A DNA stretch of 64,000 nt, taken from assembly GCA_963799085.1 (NCBI GenBank), contig CAWCWA010000020.1, positions 203,010 to 267,009 of the forward strand, in the 5' to 3' direction. Below, in pieces: positions 16,892 through 26,369 of the stretch. Position numbers and translations under genes: made by a program. This DNA comes from AP-15 sp963799085 (GTDB lineage Bacteria > Pseudomonadota > Alphaproteobacteria > ATCC43930 > CGMCC-115725). The notes below the pieces were generated by a model. That model was given only the letters and a program-made list of their open reading frames with translations. It was not told the DNA's origin and did not search any database. Positions within the stretch are counted from its first letter, which is position 1. The number at the start of each line of letters is the position of its first letter.

Positions 16892-18013
16892 GTGATGAGA
16901 TTCGCCCGCATCGATCAAAGCCCGGTGGCGCGCTGGTGGTGGACGATCGACCGCTGGAGCCTGGCGGCTCTGGCTTTGCTGATCGGGTTTGGCGTGGTGA
17001 TGAGCTTGGCGGCCAGTCCGGCGGTCGCCGAACGGATCGGGTACGACGGCCTGCATTTCATCCGGCGTCAGCTCGCCCTGCTGCCGGTGGCGGTGGCGGT
17101 AATGTTTGTCGTTTCGCTGCAATCGCCGCGCACGATCCGGCGAATCGCCGTCATCGGCTTTGCCGTCGGCATGGCTCTTTTGGCGCTGACCTTCGTCGTC
17201 GGCGCCGAGATCAAGGGGGCTCGGCGCTGGATCAACCTCCCTGGTCTGTCGGTGCAGCCCTCGGAGTTCGTCAAACCGACCTTCGCCGTCGTCGCCGCGT
17301 GGCTCTTTTCCGAACAGAAGCTGCGCCCCGGCTTTCCCGGCAATCTGATCTCGACGGCGTTGTTCCTCGCGATCGCGCTGATGCTGGTAAAGCAACCCGA
17401 CATCGGCATGGCGGTGGTCGTGGCGGCGGTCTGGTTCGCACAGTTCTTCATGGCAGGTTTGCGGCTCTACTGGGTGGCGCTTGGCGCCCTTGCCGGGCTT
17501 GGCGGTTTTGTCGGAGCCTATCTGAGCCTGCCGCATGTGCGGCTTCGGATCGACCATTTCCTCGACCCTTCGACCGGCGACAGCTACCAAGTCAACCGTT
17601 CGCTCGAAGCCTTCGCCAACGGGGGGCTGTGGGGTCGCGGGCCGGGCGAAGGCACGGTCAAGGATTATCTGCCCGACGCCCATGCCGATTTCGTCTTTGC
17701 CGTCGTCGGCGAGGAATTCGGGCTGATCGTTTGTGTTGCGATCGTCGGATTGTTCGCCTTCATCGTGTTGCGCGGCTTGTCGCGCCTCTTGCAGGAGAGC
17801 AGCCTCTTCGTGCTGCTCGCCGCAACCGGCCTGTTGATCCAGTTCGGATTGCAGGCGGCGATCAACATGGCCTCGACATTGCACCTGATCCCGACCAAAG
17901 GCATGACGCTGCCTTTCCTGTCCTACGGCGGCTCGTCGCTGCTGGCGTTGGGGCTGGGCATGGGGATGGTGCTGGCGTTGACGCGACGACGGCTAGGTGG
18001 GGGCGAACTTTGA
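16892..18013 (+). CDS. ftsW: Septal peptidoglycan glycosyltransferase FtsW
   Basis: 373-residue SEDS-family membrane protein with about ten transmembrane helices. It polymerises lipid II at the septum together with FtsI. Signature parts are GAEIKGARRWINLPGLSVQPSEF (split here as GAEIKGARRWIN and LSVQPSEFVKP), YQVNRSLEAFANGG, GRGPGEG, PDAHADFVFAVVGEEFG, and near the C-terminus LPFLSYGGSSLLALG. The start may be GTG 16892 or ATG 16895. It follows the 174-base gap left by the missing murD. Its stop overlaps the murG TTG. Confidence 0.95.
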   Translation: MMRFARIDQSPVARWWWTIDRWSLAALALLIGFGVVMSLAASPAVAERIGYDGLHFIRRQLALLPVAVAVMFVVSLQSPRTIRRIAVIGFAVGMALLALTFVVGAEIKGARRWINLPGLSVQPSEFVKPTFAVVAAWLFSEQKLRPGFPGNLISTALFLAIALMLVKQPDIGMAVVVAAVWFAQFFMAGLRLYWVALGALAGLGGFVGAYLSLPHVRLRIDHFLDPSTGDSYQVNRSLEAFANGGLWGRGPGEGTVKDYLPDAHADFVFAVVGEEFGLIVCVAIVGLFAFIVLRGLSRLLQESSLFVLLAATGLLIQFGLQAAINMASTLHLIPTKGMTLPFLSYGGSSLLALGLGMGMVLALTRRRLGGGEL

Positions 18014-19122
18014 GCGCCACGATCGCTCTGGCGGCGGGCGGCACCGGCGGACACATGTTCCCGGCCGAGGCGGTCGCCCGTGAATTGCTTGACCGCGGCT
18101 GCCGGGTCCACCTCTTGACCGATGACCGAGCCGAAGCCTTTGGCGACCGAGTTGCCGGCGTCGAATGCCATCGGATCCGCGCCGGAACCTTCTCCAGCGG
18201 ACCGATCCGCGCCGCGCAGGGGCTGGGCCGGTTGGCGGTCGGTACGGCCCAGGCGCGTGGTTTGCTGCGCCGGCTGGCGCCGGCGGTCGTCGCCGGCTTC
18301 GGCGGCTATCCGTCGATCCCGACGATGCTTGCGGCGGGCCTTCTTGGCCTGCCGACAATCATCCACGAGCAGAACGCCGTCCTCGGACGCGCCAATCGCC
18401 TCTTGGCGCCGCGCGCCCGCCGCATCGCTACGGGCTTCCCCGAAACCGCCAAATTGCGCCCCGCCGATCGTGTGCGCACAGCCCACACCGGCAACCCGGT
18501 GCGGTCCGCGATCCTCGCCGCCGCAACCGCTTACCGCGCGCCGCCGCCGGACGGGGCCGTCGAACTTCTGGTGCTGGGTGGCAGCCAGGGAGCGCGCATA
18601 CTGAGCGAGATCGTGCCGGCGGCGCTGGCGTTGCTGCCGCCGCCGCTGCGAGCGCGGCTCCGGGTCAGCCAGCAGGCGCGCCCCGAGGATTTGGCCGCGA
18701 CGGCCGATGCTTACGCCCGAACCGGCATCGCCGCCGACGTGCAGAGCTTCTTTGCCGACGTGCCGCAACGCATGGCCCGGGCGCATCTGGCGATCTGCCG
18801 GGCCGGCGCCTCGACGGTCGCGGAATTGGCGGCGATCGGCCGACCAGCCGTGCTGATCCCCTACCCTTATGCGACCGACGATCATCAGACCGCCAACGCC
18901 CGCGCCTTTGCCGCAGCCGGCGCCGGCTGGGTAGCGCCGCAAGTCCAACTCTCCGCCGACGCCCTCGCGGCGCGGATCGGGAATCTGCTCGCCGACCCTG
19001 CGCTGCTGCGCGGGGCGGCGGAAGATGCAGCCGGCCTCGCGCGCCGCGAGGCCGCGCGCGACCTCGCGCGTCTGGTGCTGGACCTCGCGCCGGGCGCCGG
19101 CTCGATAAGGTGCGCGGCGTGA
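18010..19122 (+). CDS. murG: Lipid II synthase, GlcNAc transferase MurG
   Basis: 370 residues from a TTG start that overlaps the ftsW stop (sequence MSATIALAAGGTGGHMFPA). Transfers GlcNAc from UDP-GlcNAc to lipid I on the cytoplasmic membrane face. Motifs: GGTGGHMFPA, GFGGYPSIPTM, HEQNAVLGRANR, HTGNPVR, LVLGGSQGARILSE, CRAGASTVAELAAIG and PYPYATDDHQTANA. The frame is open far upstream, but the family N-terminus fixes this start. Confidence 0.95.
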   Translation: MSATIALAAGGTGGHMFPAEAVARELLDRGCRVHLLTDDRAEAFGDRVAGVECHRIRAGTFSSGPIRAAQGLGRLAVGTAQARGLLRRLAPAVVAGFGGYPSIPTMLAAGLLGLPTIIHEQNAVLGRANRLLAPRARRIATGFPETAKLRPADRVRTAHTGNPVRSAILAAATAYRAPPPDGAVELLVLGGSQGARILSEIVPAALALLPPPLRARLRVSQQARPEDLAATADAYARTGIAADVQSFFADVPQRMARAHLAICRAGASTVAELAAIGRPAVLIPYPYATDDHQTANARAFAAAGAGWVAPQVQLSADALAARIGNLLADPALLRGAAEDAAGLARREAARDLARLVLDLAPGAGSIRCAA

Positions 19123-20543
19123 GGGCGCTGCCGCGGACGATCGGTCCGATGCACTTTGTCGGCATCGGCGGCATCGGCATGAGCGGCATCGCGGAGGTGC
19201 TGCGCAACCTCGGCTATCTGGTGCAGGGCAGCGACCTCGCCGACGGCGCCAATGTGCGCCGCCTTGTCGATCTCGGCGTGCCGGTGGCGATTGGTCACGC
19301 GGCGGAAAACCTCGGCGCTGCCGAGGTCGTCGTCGTCTCCTCGGCGGTTGGACCCGACAATCCGGAGGTTGTCGCGGCTCGGGCGCGCCGCCTGCCGGTG
19401 GTGCGCCGGGCCGAAATGCTCACCGAACTGATGCGTCTCAAATGGTCGCTCGCGATCGCCGGCACGCATGGCAAGACCACCACGACCTCGCTGATCGGCA
19501 CCCTGCTCGAAACCGCCCAGCTCGACCCGACCGTGATCAACGGCGGCATTATCAACGCCTACGGCACCAACACAAGACTGGGCGACGGGGATTGGATGGT
19601 GGTCGAGGCCGATGAGAGCGACGGCACTTTTACCCGATTGCCGGCGACGATCGCGGTCGTCACCAACATCGATCCCGAGCATCTCGATTTCTACGGCAGT
19701 TTCGACGCGTTGCGGCAGGCCTTCGAGACCTTTGTCGTCAACATCCCGTTCTACGGGTTCGCGGCGCTGTGCATCGATCATCCGGTGGTCCAGGGGATGA
19801 TTCCGAAGCTGTCAGATCGGCGCGTACTGACCTATGGGCTAACCCCGCAGGCCGATATCCGCGCGACCGACATCCGCCTCGGTCCCGATGGCGCGCGCTA
19901 CGACATCGTGATCGCCGACGGCCCGGCCGATCGCGGTCGCACGATCCCGGACCTGTTCCTGCCGATGTTCGGTCGGCACAACGTGCAGAATTCGCTCGCC
20001 GCCGCCGCGGTCGCCGAAGGGTTGGGGCTTGGCGATGAAGCGCTGCGCGCGGCCCTGCGCGGCTTTGCCGGAGTCAAGCGCCGTTTCACCAAGACCGGCG
20101 AATGGGACGGGGTCGTCGTCATCGATGATTACGGCCATCACCCGGTCGAAATCGCCGCGGTATTGAACGCCGCCCGCGCCATCGTTGGAGGTAAGGTGAT
20201 CGCGGTGGTGCAGCCGCATCGCTACACCCGTCTCAGAGATCTGTTCGACGAGTTCTGCACCTGCTTCAACGATGCCGACGCGGTGCTGATCGGCGATGTC
20301 TATGCCGCGGGCGAGCCACCGATCGAAGGCATCAATCGGGACGCACTCGTCGCCGGTCTGGTCGAGCACGGCCACCGCAACGTCCGATCTTTGACAGATC
20401 CGGTCGATCTACCGTCACTCGTCGCCGATCTGGCGCAGCCCGGCGATATGGTGGTCTGCCTCGGGGCGGGTTCGATTACCGGCTGGGCCAATGCGCTTCC
20501 GGGCGAATTGGCGCGGCTGGCGACGCGGCGGCGGGCCGGATGA
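19119..20543 (+). CDS. murC: UDP-N-acetylmuramate:L-alanine ligase
   Basis: 474 residues. Adds L-Ala, the first residue of the stem peptide. Visible are MHFVGIGGIGMSGIAEVL (the Rossmann-type N-domain), the ATP loop IAGTHGKTTTTS, VVEADESDGTF, TNIDPEHLDFYG, and PHRYTRLRDLFDEF in the C-domain. The GTG start at 19119 overlaps the murG stop; an in-frame GTG at 19110 is possible. Its stop overlaps the murB ATG. Confidence 0.96.
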   Translation: MRALPRTIGPMHFVGIGGIGMSGIAEVLRNLGYLVQGSDLADGANVRRLVDLGVPVAIGHAAENLGAAEVVVVSSAVGPDNPEVVAARARRLPVVRRAEMLTELMRLKWSLAIAGTHGKTTTTSLIGTLLETAQLDPTVINGGIINAYGTNTRLGDGDWMVVEADESDGTFTRLPATIAVVTNIDPEHLDFYGSFDALRQAFETFVVNIPFYGFAALCIDHPVVQGMIPKLSDRRVLTYGLTPQADIRATDIRLGPDGARYDIVIADGPADRGRTIPDLFLPMFGRHNVQNSLAAAAVAEGLGLGDEALRAALRGFAGVKRRFTKTGEWDGVVVIDDYGHHPVEIAAVLNAARAIVGGKVIAVVQPHRYTRLRDLFDEFCTCFNDADAVLIGDVYAAGEPPIEGINRDALVAGLVEHGHRNVRSLTDPVDLPSLVADLAQPGDMVVCLGAGSITGWANALPGELARLATRRRAG

Positions 20544-21493
20544 GCGCGCCCCGGGCAGTGGAGGCGGAGCTGATCGCGCGGCTGCCCGCAACGCGCGGCC
20601 GGCTGATCGCGAACGCGCCGCTCGGCAGACAGACCTGGTTCGGCGCCGGCGGGATGGCGGAAGTGCTGTTCCGACCAGAGGACGCCGCCGATCTTGCCGC
20701 CTTTCTCCGCGCGGTTCCGGCGGAGGTCCCGGTGACGGTCGTCGGCGTCGGCTCGAACCTGCTGGTGCGCGACGGCGGCGTACCGGGTGTCACGATCCGG
20801 CTCGGCCGCGGTTTTTCCAGGATTGCCGTGGAAGAGGACGAGGTCACGGCGGGCGCCGGCGCCCTCGATCGTATCGTGGCGCTGGCCGCGGTCTCCGCCG
20901 GGTTGGCTGGGTTCGAATTCCTTTCCGGCGTTCCGGGCACGATCGGCGGTGCGCTACGCATGAACGCCGGGGCCTACGGCGGCGCCGTCAAGAATGTGCT
21001 CGCCAGCGCGACCGCGCTCGATCGCGTGGGGAATCCTCATGAAATCGAAGCTGCGGCCATGGGGCTTTCCTATCGGCACTGCGCGGCCGATGCCGAGTGG
21101 ATCTTCATCGATGCGCGGTTTCGCGGCGAGCCTGGGGAACGCCCCGTGATCGCTGCGCGGATTGGCGAGATTCGCGCCGCGAGGGAGGCCTCGCAGCCGG
21201 TGCGGGCGCGGACCGGGGGCTCGACCTTCGCCAACCCGCCGGGTGACGCCGCCTGGCGCCTGATTGACGCCGCGGGCTGCCGTGGGCTTACCCGTGGCGG
21301 GGCGATGGTCTCGCCGCGGCATGCCAATTTCCTGATCAATCTCGGCAACGCCACCGCCGCCGATCTCGAAGGGCTCGGCGAGGAAGTAAGGCGGCGGGTC
21401 CATGATATGTCCGGCATCTCGCTCGAATGGGAGATCCAGCGCATCGGCCGTCCGCTGACGCAATTCGCAGCGGCCCGCGGAGGTGCTGGATGA
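20540..21493 (+). CDS. murB: UDP-N-acetylenolpyruvoylglucosamine reductase
   Basis: 317 residues, FAD- and NADPH-dependent; reduces enolpyruvyl-UDP-GlcNAc to UDP-MurNAc. Contains NAPLGRQTWFGAGGMAEVLF, VVGVGSNLLVRDGG, LSGVPGTIGGALRMNAGAYG (FAD-binding), RTGGSTFANPPG with the catalytic Ser, and GISLEWEIQRIG with the catalytic Glu. The type I layout is as in other alphaproteobacteria. Its ATG overlaps murC and its TGA overlaps the ddl ATG. Confidence 0.96.
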   Translation: MSAPRAVEAELIARLPATRGRLIANAPLGRQTWFGAGGMAEVLFRPEDAADLAAFLRAVPAEVPVTVVGVGSNLLVRDGGVPGVTIRLGRGFSRIAVEEDEVTAGAGALDRIVALAAVSAGLAGFEFLSGVPGTIGGALRMNAGAYGGAVKNVLASATALDRVGNPHEIEAAAMGLSYRHCAADAEWIFIDARFRGEPGERPVIAARIGEIRAAREASQPVRARTGGSTFANPPGDAAWRLIDAAGCRGLTRGGAMVSPRHANFLINLGNATAADLEGLGEEVRRRVHDMSGISLEWEIQRIGRPLTQFAAARGGAG

Positions 21494-22414
21494 CGGGCCG
21501 CAATGTGGCGCTGCTGATGGGCGGCTGGTCGCCCGAACGCGAGGTCTCGCTGTCGAGCGGGCGGGAATGCGCCAAGGCGCTCGTCGATCACGGCTACACA
21601 GTGCGGTCGATCGATGTCGGGCGCGATCTGCCCGCTATGCTGCGCGCGCTCGAACCGCGGCCCGACCTCGTCTTCAACGCCTTGCATGGCGTGGGCGGCG
21701 AGGACGGCACGGTCCAGGCGGTTCTCGACCTGCTGGGGTTGCCCTACACGCATTCCGGCGTGCTCGCCTCGGCGCTGGCGATGCACAAGCCGACCGCTAA
21801 GGAGGTGTTCCGCGCCGCAGGTCTGCCGGTGGTCGAAGGGTTGGTTGTGTCGCACGCGGACCTGATGGCGGGCGATCCGCTGCCGGCCCCCTTTGTCGTC
21901 AAGCCGACCAATCAGGGTTCCAGCGTCGGCGTTCGGATCGTCCGGGTCAGCGACAATTATTGGCGCGAGGAAGCGCCGGGGTGGCGGTTCGGCGACGAGT
22001 TCCTCGTCGAGCGCTTCATTCCCGGCCGCGAATTGACAGTCGCCGTCATGGGCGATCGAGCGCTCGGCGTCTGCGAAATCGTGCCGCGAGGCAGCTTCTA
22101 TGATTATACGGCGAAATACGCGCCGGGCGGCTCGGACCATCTGGTGCCCGCACCTGTCTCCGAGGCGGTATACGAGGCGGCGCTCGACATCGCGCTCCGC
22201 GCGCACCACGCGCTTGGCTGCCGCGGGGTAAGTCGCGCCGACCTGCGCTACGACGACACCTCCGGCGGGACGCGGCGGGCTCTATCTCCTCGAGGTCAAC
22301 ACGCAGCCGGGCATGACGCCGACCTCGCTGGTTCCCGATATCGCCCGCCATGCCGGCATCGGTTTCGACGATCTGGTGGTGTGGATCGCCGAGGAGGCAT
22401 TATGCCGCCCCTAG
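21490..22414 (+). CDS. ddl: D-alanine:D-alanine ligase, frameshifted near 22270
   Basis: ATP-grasp ligase supplying D-Ala-D-Ala to MurF. MTGRNVALLMGGWSPEREVSLSSG, LVFNALHGVGGEDGTVQ, PFVVKPTNQGSSVGV, and ALGCRGVSRADLRYD are all family signatures. After RADLRYDDTSGG the frame shifts at about 22265-22280. The other frame gives the conserved C-terminus GLYLLEVNTQPGMTPTSLVP, then DIARHAGIGFDDLVVWIAEEA, ending at TAG 22412-22414. The restored gene overlaps the ftsQ ATG. A single indel in a GGCGGG context is the likely cause. Confidence 0.92.
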
Positions 22415-23250
22415 CCAACACCCGGCCGCGCCGTCTCGGTCGCTGGCGCCGTCTGCTTTCGCGGAGCTGGCGGATCGGGATGCCGGCGCTGATCGCCATC
22501 GGGGTCGGCACAGGCGTTGTTGCGCTGCGCTCGCCATCGGGCCAGTGGGCGCTGCAATCCGCCGACACTCGCATCCTCGACGCCACCGCGCTGCTCGGCT
22601 GGCGGATCGCCGACATCGAGGTCGAGGGACGCGAGACGACCGATCGCGAAACGATCACCGAGGCGCTGGGGGTGGGTTTCGGCGCACCGATCCTGGCGGT
22701 GAACCTGATGCAGGCCCGCGAGCGGCTCGAAGCCTTGCCCTGGGTGCGCTCGGCAGTCATCGAGCGCCGGCTGCCCGATACGATCCATGTCCAGCTCGTC
22801 GAGCGCAAACCGTTGGCCCTGTGGCAGAACAACGGGAAAATCCAACTGATCGACCGGAACGGCGAGATCATCCCGGGCGCCCGGCTCGACCGCTTCGCCA
22901 AATTGCCGATGGTCGTCGGTCCCGACGCCGCGGAGCATGCCGCGGGGCTGCTGACGATGCTCGACGGTGAACCGGACCTCGCGAAGCGGGTGACCGCCGC
23001 GGTGCGCGTCAGCGGCCGCCGTTGGAACCTGCGCGTCGACAATGCGATCGACGTGCTGTTGCCGGCCGACGACCCGGCGTCCGCGTGGAGCGAGTTGGCG
23101 CGCCTGGAGCGATCGAGCGCGGTTCTGAAGCGCGATGTGCAGGCTGTCGATCTTCGTCTTTCCGACCGGCTCGTTCTCAAGGTCAATCCTCAGCCCGCGA
23201 AAGAAGCGCCGGCCAGCAAGAAAGGACGCCTTCCGGCGAAAAACACATGA
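22402..23250 (+). CDS. ftsQ: Cell division protein FtsQ
   Basis: 282-residue bitopic divisome protein. It has a basic cytoplasmic N-terminus (RPRRLGRWRRLLSRSWR), one transmembrane helix (MPALIAIGVGTGVVALR), a POTRA domain starting at IADIEVEGRETTDRETITEAL, and an FtsQ domain (VRSAVIERRLPDTIHVQLVE, RKPLALWQNNG, LIDRNGEII). It links FtsL/FtsB to FtsA. A Lys-rich tail ends the protein, and the stop overlaps the ftsA ATG. Confidence 0.95.
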   Translation: MPPLANTRPRRLGRWRRLLSRSWRIGMPALIAIGVGTGVVALRSPSGQWALQSADTRILDATALLGWRIADIEVEGRETTDRETITEALGVGFGAPILAVNLMQARERLEALPWVRSAVIERRLPDTIHVQLVERKPLALWQNNGKIQLIDRNGEIIPGARLDRFAKLPMVVGPDAAEHAAGLLTMLDGEPDLAKRVTAAVRVSGRRWNLRVDNAIDVLLPADDPASAWSELARLERSSAVLKRDVQAVDLRLSDRLVLKVNPQPAKEAPASKKGRLPAKNT

Positions 23251-24572
23251 CCGCGATCGACGAGGCCCCGGTGCGCGCTAGAAAACGCCCGCCCAGCGAG
23301 CCGCCCGTAAGCAACGGCAGGGGCAAGACGCGCAAGCCGGTCATCCGCCCTCGCCGCAGCCTGGTTGCGGCGCTCGACATCGGCACCACCAAGATCTGCT
23401 GCTTCATCGCCCGGGTCGACGGCGACAAGCTGCAGGTGCAGGGCATCGGCCATCAGATTTCCCGCGGCCTGCGCAACGGCGCCATCGTCGATCTTGAATC
23501 CGCCGTGACCTCGATCCTCGCAGCGGTAAATGCCGCCGAGGAGATGTCGGGCGAGACAATCCAGCAGGTCGTCGCCAACCTTTCCGGATTTTCCGCCTCG
23601 CGCATCGTCAAGGCCGAGATCGGCGTCGCCGGGCGCGAGGTCGGCGACACAGACCTGCGCCGCGTCCTCGATCAGGGCTATTTGGCTCGCGAGCCAGGCG
23701 ATCGGCAGGTCATCCATTCGGTGCCGGTCGGATTTTCGATCGACGACAGCCGTGGCATCCGAGATCCGCGTGGCATGTTCGGCGAGCGGCTCGGCGTCAA
23801 CATGCATGTCGTTAGTGCGAGTGCCGCCGCAGTGCGCAACCACACCGCCGCGATCGGACGCTCGCATCTCGGCGTCGATGCGCTCGTCGTCAGCCCCTAC
23901 GCCTCCGGCCTTTCCTGTCTGGTCGAGGACGAGATCGGGCTCGGCGTCACCCTGATCGACATGGGCGGCGGCACGACGACGATCGGCGTGTTCTTCGACG
24001 GCAATCTGATCTTCGCCGATTCGGTGCCGGTCGGCGGCTGCCACGTGACCAACGACATCGCCCGCGGCCTGTCGACGCCGCTTGCCCATGCCGAGCGGAT
24101 GAAGACCTTGTTCGGCAGCGCGATCTCTGCCAGCACGGACGAGCGCGAGATGATCGCCGTCCCGCAGGTCGGCGAGGAGGAAGAAGGCCATGTCAATCAT
24201 GTGCCGAAATCCTATCTGGTCGGCATCGTGGCGCCGCGCCTCGAAGAAACCTTCGAACTGGTGCGCAACCGTCTCGAAGCGAGCGGCTTCGACAAGGTCG
24301 CTGGTCGCCGCGTTGTGCTGACGGGCGGGGCTTGTCAGCTGCACGGCGCCCGCGAGTTCGCGGCGCTGATCCTCGACAAGCAGGTGCGGCTCGGCCGGCC
24401 GCTGCGGGTCGGCGGGCTCGCCGAAGCGACCGCGGGACCAGCCTTCTCGACCGCCGCCGGGCTCTTGCATTTCGCCTTGTCGGAACGGGCCGAGGCGCCG
24501 CCGATCGGCGTCGGCGCCGGTTCGGGCCGCCTCTTCGATCGTCTGGGCCGATGGTTGCGCGAGAATATGTGA
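23247..24572 (+). CDS. ftsA: Cell division protein FtsA
   Basis: 441-residue actin-like protein that tethers FtsZ to the membrane. The actin fold shows VAALDIGTTKICCFIARV (phosphate 1), VIHSVPVGFSID, the inserted 1C domain, TLIDMGGGTTTIGVFFDG (phosphate 2), and VVLTGGACQLHGA (adenosine motif). The C-terminus RLFDRLGRWLRENM is the amphipathic membrane-targeting helix. The N-terminal extension of about 35 residues rich in Arg/Pro is usual for alphaproteobacteria. Confidence 0.96.
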   Translation: MTAIDEAPVRARKRPPSEPPVSNGRGKTRKPVIRPRRSLVAALDIGTTKICCFIARVDGDKLQVQGIGHQISRGLRNGAIVDLESAVTSILAAVNAAEEMSGETIQQVVANLSGFSASRIVKAEIGVAGREVGDTDLRRVLDQGYLAREPGDRQVIHSVPVGFSIDDSRGIRDPRGMFGERLGVNMHVVSASAAAVRNHTAAIGRSHLGVDALVVSPYASGLSCLVEDEIGLGVTLIDMGGGTTTIGVFFDGNLIFADSVPVGGCHVTNDIARGLSTPLAHAERMKTLFGSAISASTDEREMIAVPQVGEEEEGHVNHVPKSYLVGIVAPRLEETFELVRNRLEASGFDKVAGRRVVLTGGACQLHGAREFAALILDKQVRLGRPLRVGGLAEATAGPAFSTAAGLLHFALSERAEAPPIGVGAGSGRLFDRLGRWLRENM

Positions 24573-24707
24573 CGGAATTTCTCCGGTTGACGCCGTCCGC
24601 TATTCGCGGGGCGCAAAACCGGCTAAATCGGGTTTGGGGCAGCGGTGGGGGAAGTCCGTGACCGGACGGACATGATCGGGGCCGCGCATCAGTGGAGGGA
24701 CACCCGC

Positions 24708-26195
24708 ATGATCAATCTCAGCATTCCGAAGGACGAGCAGGAGATGAAACCCCGAATTACGGTGGTCGGGGTCGGCGGCGCTGGGGGAAACGCCGTCAAC
24801 AACATGATCCGCTCCAATTTGATCGGATGTGAGTTCGTCGTCTGCAACACCGACGCGCAGGCGCTGCAGCAATCGACCGCGCACCGGAAAATCCAGCTGG
24901 GAGTCGGGGTCACGCGCGGGCTCGGCGCGGGTTCGCGTCCGGATGTCGGGCGGGCCGCCGCCGAGGAGGCGCTCGACGAAATCCTCGACGCGATGCAAGG
25001 CTCGAACATGGTGTTCATCACCGCCGGCATGGGTGGCGGCACCGGCACGGGGGCTGCCCCGGTGATCGCGCGGATTGCCCGCGAATTGGGGATTTTGACG
25101 GTCGGCGTCGTCACCAAGCCGTTTCACTTCGAGGGCTCGCACCGCATGCGGGTCGCCGAGACCGGCATCGACGAACTGCAGAAATTCGTCGACACGCTGA
25201 TCATCATCCCGAACCAGAACCTGTTCCGCGTCGCCAATGATCGCACCACCTTCGCCGATGCCTTCAAGATGGCCGACGACGTGCTGCATTCGGGCGTGCG
25301 TGGCGTCACGGACCTGATGATCATGCCGGGGCTCATCAACCTCGATTTCGCGGATATCCGCACGGTAATGGGCGAAATGGGCAAGGCGATGATGGGAACC
25401 GGCGAGGCGGAAGGCGACCGCCGCGCCACCGACGCCGCCGAGGCCGCAATTTCGAACCCGCTACTCGAGGACGTCTCGATGAAGGGCGCCCGCGGCGTTT
25501 TGATCAACATCACCGGCGGTCTCGACATGACGCTATTCGAGGTCGACGAGGCAGCCAACCGGATTCGGGAGGAGGTTGACCCCGAGGCCAACATCATCTT
25601 CGGCTCGACCTTCGACGAGACATTGTCGGGCAAGATGCGGATCTCGGTCGTCGCCACCGGGATCGACGCTGAAATTGCCACGCAAGGCCGCCCGGCGATC
25701 ACTCTTGTCAGCAGTCGGGAAGCGGTCGCGGGGGGTGCCGCCGCCTATACCCAACCGGCGCTGACGCAGAACGCCGCCTCGCCGCAGGCCGGGCCGGCGC
25801 GCGCCGAAAGCGATCACGAACCGGTGCCTCAGGCGGCTGAAACGGCGGAGAGCGCGGCATTGCGCGGCGGCGCCTTCATCTCACCAAAACCGGTCGATGT
25901 CGGCCCCGCGCGTCCGATTCCGCTGACCCAACCCGCGGTGCCGCCGAGCGTCCCAATGCGCGACGCCGCGCCGCGACCGAAGGGCCGGGTCCCGAGCCTG
26001 ATCGAGCGGGTGACCGGCGTCGGCCGCGCCCGACCCGCGGCGCCCGAGCCGACCCGCGCCCAACCGGCCGCACCGGGTAAGCCTGCCGCGTCGCAACCTC
26101 GTCTAGCACCGCTCGAACCCGAGGATCGGCAGGGTTTGAGCAAGGAAGAGGATCTGCTCGATATCCCCGCCTTCCTGCGGCGGCAGGCCAACTGA
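24708..26195 (+). CDS. ftsZ: Cell division protein FtsZ
   Basis: 495-residue tubulin homologue, GTPase and scaffold of the Z ring. ITVVGVGGAGGNAVNNMI, the tubulin signature GGGTGTGAAPVIA, NQNLFRVANDRTTFADAF and the T7 region MPGLINLDFADIRTVM are intact. A long variable linker rich in Pro/Ala precedes the conserved C-terminal peptide DLLDIPAFLRRQAN. The ATG at 24708 has GGAGGG eight bases upstream. The gene follows ftsA after 135 bases, so it may have its own promoter. Confidence 0.97.
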   Translation: MINLSIPKDEQEMKPRITVVGVGGAGGNAVNNMIRSNLIGCEFVVCNTDAQALQQSTAHRKIQLGVGVTRGLGAGSRPDVGRAAAEEALDEILDAMQGSNMVFITAGMGGGTGTGAAPVIARIARELGILTVGVVTKPFHFEGSHRMRVAETGIDELQKFVDTLIIIPNQNLFRVANDRTTFADAFKMADDVLHSGVRGVTDLMIMPGLINLDFADIRTVMGEMGKAMMGTGEAEGDRRATDAAEAAISNPLLEDVSMKGARGVLINITGGLDMTLFEVDEAANRIREEVDPEANIIFGSTFDETLSGKMRISVVATGIDAEIATQGRPAITLVSSREAVAGGAAAYTQPALTQNAASPQAGPARAESDHEPVPQAAETAESAALRGGAFISPKPVDVGPARPIPLTQPAVPPSVPMRDAAPRPKGRVPSLIERVTGVGRARPAAPEPTRAQPAAPGKPAASQPRLAPLEPEDRQGLSKEEDLLDIPAFLRRQAN

Positions 26196-26211
26196 CCGGG
26201 CGCGCGGCTTG

Positions 26212-26300
26212 TGAAAGCGCCGGCGCACTTTCAGGACAGAAGCCCCTGATTTGCATCGGGTTCCGCCCGCCGTTCGTGTAACACTCTGCAATAAAGAGTG
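26212..26300 (+). terminator. Two hairpins between ftsZ and lpxC, no T-run
   Basis: TGAAAG (26212-26217) pairs with CTTTCA (26228-26233) around a self-complementary GC core. CACTCT (26282-26287) pairs with AGAGTG (26295-26300) around a seven-base loop. Neither is followed by a run of T, so attenuation or mRNA stabilisation is as likely as termination. Confidence 0.35.
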
Positions 26301-26369
26301 ATTTGAGGCGGGTGCCGGGCGTCATTAAGGTTGTGCCCGGTTGGGGGACCATTTGCGAGACCGTTGCTC

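Noticed and set aside
16725..16895. The 56-codon ORF in the murD gap as a truncated MurD
   Set aside because: No ATP loop, no Mur ligase C-terminal motif and no similarity to the MurD ends; kept only as an unassigned ORF in the gap description.
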